From assembly GCA_030592465.1 (NCBI GenBank), contig JAUVJB010000032.1, positions 1-18,435 on the forward strand: 18,435 bases of DNA, written 5' to 3'. Shown here in pieces: positions 6,565-14,200 of the stretch (its first letter is position 1; every line of letters begins with the position of its first letter). This stretch comes from Bacteroidota bacterium. Lineage in GTDB: Bacteria > Bacteroidota > Bacteroidia > Bacteroidales > B39-G9. The position numbers and the translations under genes are program-made. The notes beneath the pieces are model-generated. The model was not told where the DNA came from and did not search any database. It saw only the letters and a list, made by a program, of their open reading frames with translations.

Positions 6565-7692
6565 ATGCTTTTTAAAGATATTATAGGACAAGAAGAGATT
6601 AAACAAAAATTAATACAAACTGTCAAAGAAGAGAGAATAAGCCATGCTCAATTATTTTTAGGGCCTGAGGGTTCGGGTAATTTGGCTCTTGCTATAGCTT
6701 ATGCACAATACATATCGTGCGAAAACAGAGGAGAACACGATTCCTGCGGCACATGTGCATCATGTAAAAAATATCAAAAATTAATACATCCTGATTTACA
6801 TTTTGTTTTTCCTGTGGCTTCTACAAAAAGCAGTAATCAAAAACCTGTAAGTGATGATTTTATTAATGAATGGCGACAAAGCATATTAGATAATCCATAC
6901 ATAAAATTAAATCAATGGTTTAGTATAATAGGTGTTGAAAATAAGCAAGGCAGTATTTATTCACAAGAAAGTGGTCAAATAATAAAAAAAATGAGCCTTA
7001 AAACTTTCGAATCCGAATATAAAATTATGATTATTTGGATGCCTGAAAAAATGAATATTTCTGCTGCGAATAAGTTGTTGAAAATGATTGAAGAACCTCC
7101 GGCAAAAACTGTTTTTTTATTAGTCTCGGAAAATGCGGGGAAAATTATTCAAACCATTCAATCAAGAACACAACTAATAAAAATACCAAAAATTGATGAT
7201 GAAAATCTTTTTAATGCCATAAAAAACGAGTTTAATCTTGACGATAACAGAATTTCAGATATTGTTCGTTTATCAAATGGAGATTATTCAAAAGCAATTG
7301 ACATAATAAATTCCATTGAAGAAAATCTAATTAATTTTAAATATTTTACTATACTTACTCGACTTTGCTATAAAGCTGAGGTTCTTGAGATAGTAAAGTT
7401 GGTTAATGAAATATCAAAAACAGGTCGGGAAAAACAAAAGAATTTTCTTTCTTATTCATTACGGCTCATGCGGGAAAATTTCATCTTAAATAAAAACAAA
7501 CCCGAGATAACATACTTAACAAATGATGAAAATGAATTTTCGAAAAACTTTAAAAATTTTATTAACGAACGCAATATAATGCAAATAACAAAAGAATTTA
7601 ATCAGGCTTTTTTACATATTGAACGCAACGGAAACAGCAAAATTATTTTTCTGGATTTATCATTAAAATTAATTAAGTTATTAAAACTGTGA
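6565..7692 (+). CDS. holB: DNA polymerase III subunit delta' (clamp loader)
   Basis: A 375-residue protein of the clamp-loader delta' type, part of the complex that loads the sliding clamp in replication. It opens with FKDIIGQEEIKQKL, then the Walker A region GPEGSGNL (residues 33-40), where Asn39 replaces the catalytic Lys; delta' subunits are often non-hydrolysing. The zinc module is Cys52-x8-Cys61-x2-Cys64-x2-Cys67. ISAANKLLKMIEEPPAKTVF is the family signature, followed by the SRT sensor-1 segment (SRTQLIKIP). Typical length. It opens the plus-strand cluster, 45 bases before ricT; holB next to a PSP1-domain gene is a common Bacteroidota arrangement. Confidence 0.92.
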   Translation: MLFKDIIGQEEIKQKLIQTVKEERISHAQLFLGPEGSGNLALAIAYAQYISCENRGEHDSCGTCASCKKYQKLIHPDLHFVFPVASTKSSNQKPVSDDFINEWRQSILDNPYIKLNQWFSIIGVENKQGSIYSQESGQIIKKMSLKTFESEYKIMIIWMPEKMNISAANKLLKMIEEPPAKTVFLLVSENAGKIIQTIQSRTQLIKIPKIDDENLFNAIKNEFNLDDNRISDIVRLSNGDYSKAIDIINSIEENLINFKYFTILTRLCYKAEVLEIVKLVNEISKTGREKQKNFLSYSLRLMRENFILNKNKPEITYLTNDENEFSKNFKNFINERNIMQITKEFNQAFLHIERNGNSKIIFLDLSLKLIKLLKL

Positions 7693-7701
7693 ATTTGTAA
7701 T

Positions 7702-7709
7702 TAACTTTG
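7702..7709 (+). promoter_or_regulatory. Bacteroidota-type -7 box upstream of ricT
   Basis: TAACTTTG matches TAnnTTTG exactly and lies 28 bases before the ATG, in the 45-base gap after holB. It implies an internal promoter with a leader of about 22 bases. The -33 region is not convincing. Confidence 0.5.
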
Positions 7710-7737
7710 TAAAAATTTTGTAAAAACACAAATTAAA

Positions 7738-8850
7738 ATGGATAGTTCCGAAAAATTAACAACGAGAAGTATGTCAGAAACAAATAGTAGGGAAAAACTG
7801 TCTGATAATAAATTATTTACAGAAAAACTAAATGTTTACGACTGGTTAAAAAAAATACCAAACAGCATTAATCCTGTTGATTTAGTTGAAGTGAAATTTA
7901 AAAATACTCGAAAAAATTTTTATATAAACAGCAATCATTTAATATTAAAAAGGGGAGATATTGTAGCTGTTGAGGCTTCTCCAGGACATGATATTGGCGT
8001 TGTTTCTCTAACCGGCGAATTGGTTTTAGAACAGATGAAAAAAAATAACATTAAACCCTTTGCAGAATTTAAAAAAATATATAGAAAAGCCAAGGCTGTC
8101 GATTTTGAAAAATGGAAAGAAGCAATATCTTTAGAACACACTACAATGATTGAATCCCGAAAAATTGCCACAAATCTTAATCTTCAGATGAAAATTGGTG
8201 ATGTTGAATATCAAAGCGATAAAACAAAAGCTATTTTTTATTATATTGCGGAAGAAAGGGTTGATTTTAGAGAACTTATCATCATTTTAGCTGAAAAATT
8301 TCATGTTAGAATTGAAATGCGTCAAATAGGCGCCCGCCAAGAAGCCGGTCGCATTGGAGGAATTGGTCCTTGTGGTCGCGAGCTATGTTGTTCAACTTGG
8401 TTAACTAACTTTGTAACTGTTACAACAAACGCAGCACGAACTCAAGAATTATCACTTAATCCTCAAAAATTAGCAGGGCAATGCGGGAAATTAAAATGCT
8501 GTTTAAACTACGAGCTTAATACTTATAATAACATTCTAAATTCATTTCCTGATAGATCAATTGTTCTTAAAACAAAACAAGGCAATGCCTTATGTCAAAA
8601 AACTGACATATTCAAAAAAATAATGTGGTATGCCTACGAAGACGAAAAAAATAACACAATTGTTCCTGTTCCTATAAAAAGAGTTGAAAAAATTATTAAT
8701 CTTAACAAAAAAGGAATTATTGTTGAAACTCTTACTGAAAAAATTCAGGATGAAAAAAACAATAAACTCGATTATGAAAATGTGGTTGGACAAGAAAGCC
8801 TTACCAGATTTGATAAAAAGAAACATAAAAAAAAGAATAGAAAAAGGTAA
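7738..8850 (+). CDS. ricT: PSP1 C-terminal domain protein, RicT/YaaT-like
   Basis: A 370-residue protein. After a variable N-terminus, DLVEVKFKNTRKNFYIN and RGDIVAVEASPGHDIGVVSLTGELV open the PSP1 domain, which continues to the diagnostic GGIGPCGRELCCSTW and KLAGQCGKLKCCLNYE. The cysteine clusters are Cys212/217/218 and Cys249/254/255. In Bacillus, RicT (YaaT) with RicA and RicF forms an Fe-S complex affecting RNase Y-dependent RNA processing and development; the role in Bacteroidota is unclear. The C-terminus is a Lys-rich tail (KKKHKKKNRKR). It is followed by 199 bases with two palindromes before gldH. holB-ricT-gldH is an order I know from this phylum. Confidence 0.88.
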   Translation: MDSSEKLTTRSMSETNSREKLSDNKLFTEKLNVYDWLKKIPNSINPVDLVEVKFKNTRKNFYINSNHLILKRGDIVAVEASPGHDIGVVSLTGELVLEQMKKNNIKPFAEFKKIYRKAKAVDFEKWKEAISLEHTTMIESRKIATNLNLQMKIGDVEYQSDKTKAIFYYIAEERVDFRELIIILAEKFHVRIEMRQIGARQEAGRIGGIGPCGRELCCSTWLTNFVTVTTNAARTQELSLNPQKLAGQCGKLKCCLNYELNTYNNILNSFPDRSIVLKTKQGNALCQKTDIFKKIMWYAYEDEKNNTIVPVPIKRVEKIINLNKKGIIVETLTEKIQDEKNNKLDYENVVGQESLTRFDKKKHKKKNRKR

Positions 8851-8872
8851 AAGACAAAAGGAAATTCAAACG

Positions 8873-8889
8873 ATTCGCCATAGGCGGAT
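8873..8889. repeat. Small palindrome ATTCGCC-ATA-GGCGGAT
   Basis: Seven-base arms (one T-G pair) around ATA. The arm resembles the CCGCC/GGCGG arms of the CAGCTG palindrome family, but the centre differs. It lies 23 bases after the ricT stop codon. Confidence 0.55.
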
Positions 8890-8992
8890 AACCACAGGGT
8901 TCTTACAAATGAATGATTATATTTTTGAATTAAAAATTGGAAATTAGAACAGACACTAATTAATTTTTCTTTTAAATAAGATTTGTGGACAT

Positions 8993-9010
8993 ATCCCGAG
9001 TACTCGAGAT
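8993..9010. repeat. 18-bp near-perfect palindrome centred on GAGTACTC
   Basis: ATCCCGAGTACTCGAGAT is self-complementary except for one pair of positions. It lies 40 bases before gldH, in the ricT-gldH gap, and could be a regulator site or another dispersed palindrome. Confidence 0.6.
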
Positions 9011-9049
9011 AAACAATTAAATATCAACCAAATACAAAAAACCAAACAG

Positions 9050-9526
9050 ATGAAAATCAAATATCATTTTATAATTTTTATTCTTACAATTTTGGCGTTT
9101 TCAATTACATCATGCGATAGTAATCGTATTTATGAAAACAATCAGGATATTGCCAATCATTTATGGAATAAAGACAGTATTTTTATTTTTAATGTTGAAA
9201 TAACCGACACAATAACACCTTGTAATATTTACATAAATAACAGAATTACAAGTCAATACCCTAATAATAATTTGTATTTATTTATCACAACATATTTCCC
9301 TGATAAAGAAAAAATACGTGATACTATTGAATGTATTTTGGCTGACAAGACCGGCAAATGGTATGGAAAAGGGTTTGGTGATGTGTGGTCGTACCAAATC
9401 CCTTATAAAAAAAATGTGATATTCCCACACAAAGGAACTTACTCTTTTGAAATTGAACAAGCTATGCGAACTGTAAACCTTCCTAATGTTTTAGATATTG
9501 GATTGTGGGTTGAAAAAGTAAAGTAA
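9050..9526 (+). CDS. gldH: Gliding motility lipoprotein GldH
   Basis: A 158-residue lipoprotein: signal with lipobox ITSC (Cys22), directly followed by the typical DSNRIYENNQ start of the mature GldH. Later family marks are YPNNNLYLFITTYFPD, DTIECILADKTGKWYGKGFGD, FPHKGTYSFEIEQAMR and the closing DIGLWVEK. In Flavobacterium johnsoniae, GldH is needed for gliding; it also occurs in non-gliding relatives and is tied to the gliding/T9SS apparatus. It lies between ricT and trmB, with 11 bases to the trmB start. The giant SprB-like protein downstream is a plausible client of the same surface system. Confidence 0.9.
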   Translation: MKIKYHFIIFILTILAFSITSCDSNRIYENNQDIANHLWNKDSIFIFNVEITDTITPCNIYINNRITSQYPNNNLYLFITTYFPDKEKIRDTIECILADKTGKWYGKGFGDVWSYQIPYKKNVIFPHKGTYSFEIEQAMRTVNLPNVLDIGLWVEKVK

Positions 9527-9537
9527 TTATACAAAAG

Positions 9538-10254
9538 GTGGGTAAAAAAAAATTACAACAATTTAAAGAATTCCACTCGTTTGATTTCGTGTTTGAACCT
9601 GAATTTGAAGAATTTTTCAGAACTGACTATCACTTAAAAGGGAAATGGAACGAGGCTGTTTTTCACAACAGCAATCCTATTATTCTTGAGTTAGGCTGTG
9701 GCAAAGGCGAATATGCAACAAATTTGGCATTACAAAATCCTGATAAAAACTTTATTGGCATCGATTTAAAAGGCAACAGAATGTGGAAAGGTGCAAAGTT
9801 TGCTTTTGAAAAAAAATTAACCAATATTGCTTTTCTGCGAACACAAATTGAGTTTGTTGATTCTTTCTTTGGCAAAAATGAAATTCAGGAAATTTGGATA
9901 ACATTCCCTGACCCACAATTAAAAAAACGCAGAAACAAAAAACGTCTCACTTCCGCCCTATTCTTAAATAAATATTTACACTTTTTAAAACCTGACGGTT
10001 TAATAAATTTAAAAACAGACAATACGGTTCTTTACGATTATACTTTAAATTTAATTAAACACAATAATTTAGAAATTAAAGCAACAACAAGCGACTTATA
10101 CAATGAGGCTCTAACAGATAAAGGCATGCTCTTCGATGCATTATTGATTCAAACTTATTATGAGCAACAATATTTAAAAAAAGGAAAAAAAATTAAATTC
10201 ATTCAATTTAAACTTAACAAAAAAAACATTGAAGAACCGGAACCGAGAGAATGA
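9538..10254 (+). CDS. trmB: tRNA (guanine-N7-)-methyltransferase
   Basis: A 238-residue SAM-dependent methyltransferase making m7G46 in tRNA. The SAM-binding motif ILELGCGKGEYATNLALQNP is followed by FIGIDLKGNRMWKGA, the signature WITFPDPQLKKRRNKKRL with the catalytic Asp, and LKTDN. The start is GTG at 9538, giving the usual GKKKLQQF opening; no ATG in frame would keep it. The stop TGA at 10252-10254 overlaps an ATG (ATGA at 10251), which is out of frame with the next gene. Closely packed behind gldH. Confidence 0.93.
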   Translation: MGKKKLQQFKEFHSFDFVFEPEFEEFFRTDYHLKGKWNEAVFHNSNPIILELGCGKGEYATNLALQNPDKNFIGIDLKGNRMWKGAKFAFEKKLTNIAFLRTQIEFVDSFFGKNEIQEIWITFPDPQLKKRRNKKRLTSALFLNKYLHFLKPDGLINLKTDNTVLYDYTLNLIKHNNLEIKATTSDLYNEALTDKGMLFDALLIQTYYEQQYLKKGKKIKFIQFKLNKKNIEEPEPRE

Positions 10255-10579
10255 TAATTTTTTTGAAAAAGTTTATCAAGTTACTCGCAAAATACCTTAT
10301 GGAAGAGTAACTTCATATGGCGCAATAGCTAGATATATTGGCTTACCTCAAGCAGCACGCATGGTTGGTTGGGCTTTAAACAAATCGCTAAGTCAAAAAA
10401 AATTTGTTCCTGCCCACCGTGTAGTTAATCAAAAGGGATTGCTTACCGGTAAAAAACATTTTGGCTGCTCAAACACCATGAAAGAACTTTTAGAAAACGA
10501 AAACATCATTATTGATAACGATAAAATCCAAAATTTTGAAAATGTTTTTTGGGATCCGTGTAAAGAATTGTCTTTTTAG
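10229..10579 (+). CDS. Alkyltransferase-like (ATL) protein of the MGMT family
   Basis: A 116-residue protein matching the DNA-binding domain of O6-alkylguanine-DNA alkyltransferase: FFEKVYQVTRKIPYGRVTSYGAIARYIG with the base-flipping Tyr30, then ARMVGWALN with the intercalating Arg44. The active-site PCHR is replaced by PAHR (residues 61-64), so it cannot accept the alkyl group. ATL proteins bind alkylated bases and recruit nucleotide excision repair. No in-frame ATG exists. The TTG at 10229 overlaps trmB by 26 bases; alternatively the true start is the ATG at 10251 and one base is missing from the T7 run at 10258-10264. Start confidence is low, family confidence high. Confidence 0.85.
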   Translation: MKNRNRENDNFFEKVYQVTRKIPYGRVTSYGAIARYIGLPQAARMVGWALNKSLSQKKFVPAHRVVNQKGLLTGKKHFGCSNTMKELLENENIIIDNDKIQNFENVFWDPCKELSF

Positions 10580-10603
10580 TAACATTCGTTAAACTTAAAT
10601 TAA

Positions 10604-11053
10604 ATGAAAATCAATATTTCAATCAGTACAAAGAGCAGAAACAATAATAAGCTGTTTTATAATCCCCAACTTTTTAAAGTGATCCGTTTTAACGAGGAAT
10701 TTGGGCTTAACATTAGCAATATTCCCAAAAATGCAATTGAAAACTACAACTGGCCGGGTAATATAAGAGAACTGCAAAACGCAATTCAAAGCGCTATGAT
10801 AATTGCAAAATCAGGCACGTTAACAACAGAACATATTTTTCTGAGAATTAACGGTTATGATAATAATAATATTCATGGGCTTCATGGCGACTTAGGTCTA
10901 AGTGAAAACATCAAACATTTGAATATAAAAGCAGAAAAAGAACTAATTGTTGATGCTTTAAAAAAATGTAATTTTAATCGTTCACAAACAGCCAATTTGC
11001 TGAAGATAAGCAGAAAAACACTGTTTAATAAAATGAAAATTTATAATATATAG
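10604..11053 (+). CDS. Truncated sigma-54 regulator: end of AAA+ domain plus Fis-type HTH
   Basis: A 149-residue protein. Residues 28-75 match the end of the AAA+ domain of NtrC-type activators (FNEEFGLNISNIPKNAIENYNWPGNIRELQNAIQSAMIIA), and residues 110-149 are a complete Fis-type helix-turn-helix (KCNFNRSQTANLLKISRKTLFNKMK). The receiver domain, Walker A/B and GAFTGA loop are absent, and nothing resembling them lies upstream, as the ATL gene ends 24 bases before. A few residues also seem missing just before the NWPGN motif. It could bind DNA but not activate sigma-54 polymerase. Either a decaying remnant or a small stand-alone DNA-binding protein; intact reading frame leaves both open. Its TAG stop is the first three bases of the inverted-repeat element at 11051. 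Confidence 0.7.
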   Translation: MKINISISTKSRNNNKLFYNPQLFKVIRFNEEFGLNISNIPKNAIENYNWPGNIRELQNAIQSAMIIAKSGTLTTEHIFLRINGYDNNNIHGLHGDLGLSENIKHLNIKAEKELIVDALKKCNFNRSQTANLLKISRKTLFNKMKIYNI

Positions 11054-11205
11054 TGTTTGCACGAAAACGCCCATATTGTCATTTCGACTAAAAGGAGAAA
11101 TCTCATAACATAGTGTATATAAGTTGAATGAGATTTCTTCTCCGCCAGCTGGCGGATCGAAATGACAGCACAACTTAAATTTTACGAGTTTTCGTGCTGG
11201 CACTA
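11051..11205. repeat. Nested inverted-repeat element (MITE-like), 155 bp
   Basis: Outer arms: TAGTG and GCACGAAAAC (11051-11068) pair with GTTTTCGTGC and CACTA (11188-11205), separated by 3 unmatched bases. Inner arms: TGTCATTTCGA (11077-11087) with TCGAAATGACA (11157-11167), and AGAAATCTCAT (11096-11106) with ATGAGATTTCT (11128-11138). All listed arms are perfectly complementary. The right arm alone carries a 16-bp CAGCTG palindrome. No coding capacity. It may also act as a transcription barrier between the convergent genes. Confidence 0.85.
11141..11156. repeat. CAGCTG-centred 16-bp palindrome, copy 2 (perfect)
   Basis: TCCGCCAGCTGGCGGA is a perfect palindrome, identical to the copy at 18113. 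It sits only in the right arm of the 155-bp element, where the left arm has CTAAAAGG instead. Confidence 0.85.
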
Positions 11206-11220
11206 CGTATAAATTTTCCT

Positions 11221-11265
11221 AAAAAATTACACTTGCTCTGAAAACAAACAAAACAAGTGTAATTT
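11221..11265 (-). terminator. Intrinsic terminator of the giant secreted-protein gene
   Basis: AAATTACACTTG (11224-11235) and CAAGTGTAATTT (11254-11265) form a perfect 12-bp stem with an 18-base loop. In the minus-strand direction the stem is followed by a T-run (the A-run at 11221-11226 on the plus strand). It begins 15 bases after the stop codon. Confidence 0.85.
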
Positions 11266-11279
11266 AATAAATTGTGGTT

Positions 11280-14200
11280 TTATTTTATGATAATTTTTTT
11301 AATACTATTTATTTGGTCATTAAACAATTTAATAAAATAAACTCCTTCTTTAATATTTGGAAGAGCAATAGATTTTATTTTTGAATTTATTTTATCTTCA
11401 TAAATCTTTTGTCCGCTAATATTATAAATTTGAACATTAATAGTATTATTTACTTGCCCGTCAATTTTTATTGTAAAATTACCATTATTAGGATTCGGGA
11501 AGATTTTAATAACTGCTAAGTGTTTTATATTTTCAATAGAAGTAACCAGATGAACAGTAATAGTATCTGAAATTGTACATCCGTTAACATCAGTAACAGT
11601 TACATTATAAAGCCCATTAAATAATCCTGTTGCAGTAGGTGTAATCTGTGCATTGGGGTCATCCCACAGATAAGAATATCCGGGAGTGCCGCCTGAAGCA
11701 ACAACTGAAGATGTTCCGGTTCCTGTCCCATCATCATTAGTAGAACTTAATGAGATAGACAATGGTGTTGGTTCATTTACCGCTCCTAAAGCTACTGCTG
11801 AACAATTTAAACTATCCGTAACCGTAAGCGAATAATTTCCGGCACACAATGAATCAATGTTTTGTGTTGTTTCTCCATTTGACCAAAGAAATTGATAAGG
11901 AATGGTACCTCCGGAAACATCAGTATTTATTGCTCCATCACAATTACCGTTACAAGTTGCATCAGTTATAGACGAAATAGAAACTAATGGTGCGCCTTGG
12001 TCATTAACAAGATAGTTCTCAATTGTAAAACATCCATTCGTATCTGTTACTGTTAAGTCATAAATACCTGCTCCAATTCCGCTGATACTAGAAGTTGTTT
12101 CAGCATTTGACCAAAGATATGTATAAGGAGGTGTTCCACCTGAAACATTAACTGAAATTTGTCCATCAGAATTTCCACAAGTTGGCTCAGTTATTGTTTC
12201 AGTAACAACAATAGGTGCAGGCTCATTTATTGTTGCAGAATTTATTGCAGTACAAGTATTTGCATCAGTAATAGTTACATTATAAATATTCGCAGTTAAA
12301 TCGGTAATATTTTCTGTTGTTTGTGTGGTATTTGTCCATACATAAGTATAAGGAGTTGTTCCTCCCGCTGTTGTTGTGTAAACAGCTCCATCAGTGCCTC
12401 CATTACAGCTTACATCATATATTGAATCTATTGTAATAGTTAATGGTGCCGGTTCTGTTATTGTTGCAGAATCTATTGCAGTACAGGCATTTGCATCGGT
12501 AACAGTTACATTATAAGTATTGGCAGTTAAACCGGTAATATCTTCGGTCGTTTGTGCTGTATTTGTCCATGAATAAGTATATGGTGCTGTTCCTCCCGCT
12601 GTTGTTGTATAAACTGCTCCATCACTACTTCCATTACAATTGACATTGTGTGTTGAATCTATTGTGATAGTTAATGGTGCCGGTTCTGTTATTGTTGCAG
12701 AATCTATTGCAGTACAGGCATTTGCATCAGTAACAGTTACATAATAAGTATTGGAAGTTAAACCGGTAATATCTTCGGTAGTTTGTGTGGTATTTGTCCA
12801 TACATAAGTATAAGTACCTGTTCCTCCGCTTACAGATATATAAACTGCACCATCACTGCCTCCATTACAGCTAACATCATATATTGAATCTGTTGTGATA
12901 GTTAATGGTGCCGGTTCTGTTATTGTTGCAGAATCTATTGCAGTACAAGCATTTGCATCAGTAACAGTTACATTATAAGTATTGGCAGTTAAACCGGTAA
13001 TATCTTCGGTTGTTTGTGTGGTATTTGTCCATACATAAGTATAAGGAATTGTTCCTCCGTTTACAGATATATAAGCTGCACCATCAATGCCTCCATTACA
13101 GCTAACATTTTGTACTGAATCTATTGTAATAATTAATGGTGTCGGTTCTGTTATTGTTGCAGAATCTATTGCAGTACAAGCATTTGCATCTGTAACTGTT
13201 ACAACATAAGTATCGGCAGTTAAACCGATAATATCTTCTGTTGTTTGTGTGGTATTTGTCCATAAATAAGCATATGGTGCTGTTCCGCCTGATGTTGTTG
13301 TGTAAACAGCTCCGTTGGTGTCTCCATTACAACTGACATTATATATTGAATCAATATTTACATTTAAAGTATCCGGTTCAATAACTGTTGCACTATCAAT
13401 CACTTGGCAGCCATAAGTGTCGTTAACTGTAACAATATATGTTCCACCTCCGAGTAAAAAAATATCTTCTGTTGTGGCACTATTTGACCACAAATATGTA
13501 TATGGAACAGTACCATTAGTAACAGTTAAGTCAACTGCGCCATTGTTATCTCCATAGCATGTAACATCAGTTACAACAAATGAAGTAATTGGAAGAGGGT
13601 AAATCGTATAAATAACTTCAGCTATATTGGTACAAGTTCCGTTATCAACTTCATCATAAAATATCTGGGCATCAGATACTGTTACATTTGCCGGAACGGG
13701 AACCGGAGTAGTAAGAGCAGCGTCTGAATACCATGTATGAGTATAAACATTTCCACCATCAATTGCATTTTCTAAAGCTGTCAGGTCAATACCTGCAACA
13801 GTTCCACCACCTTGTACATCTTCACACATTGCTGACGGATACTGGTCATTTGCTTCAACACCTGACCATGTCCAACCGGTATTATTGCCTAAGTCATTGC
13901 TGTATTCACCTGCATAAAAAATAGCACCTGTGGCTAACATATCCTTGATATTCAGATAATCACCACAAAATTCATGTGATGTTTGGTTAATTCCTGCCTG
14001 AACACCATTAGTACTTGACTTAAGTGTAATTAACTCTCCTGCATTTCCGGTAGCAATAAAGTTTGTTGTTGACTGGGTTGAGCCATCTTCAAAAATAATT
14101 TCAGCACCGGGTTCAATAGTTAATGTATTAAATGTATTAGAACCTTTAAAATTTATTCCTCCCCATGTAAGAGGATTTACCGTAAGATTGTTATAGGTCA

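Noticed and set aside
6597..6770. Loss of the Walker A lysine in delta' as evidence of a broken gene
   Set aside because: Delta' subunits of the clamp loader are commonly ATPase-inactive; the zinc module and all other motifs are intact.
8684..8947. 87-codon plus-strand frame overlapping the end of ricT
   Set aside because: It lies in another frame of a well-supported gene, is Lys/Leu-rich low complexity, and shows no domain.
10982..11203. 73-codon minus-strand frame across the 155-bp hairpin
   Set aside because: It is formed by reading through the inverted repeats and the antisense of the regulator gene; no protein family signal.
12210..13364. Regular repeats suggesting a CRISPR array
   Set aside because: The 231-bp period is fully coding, in frame, with no unique spacers; it encodes SprB repeats.
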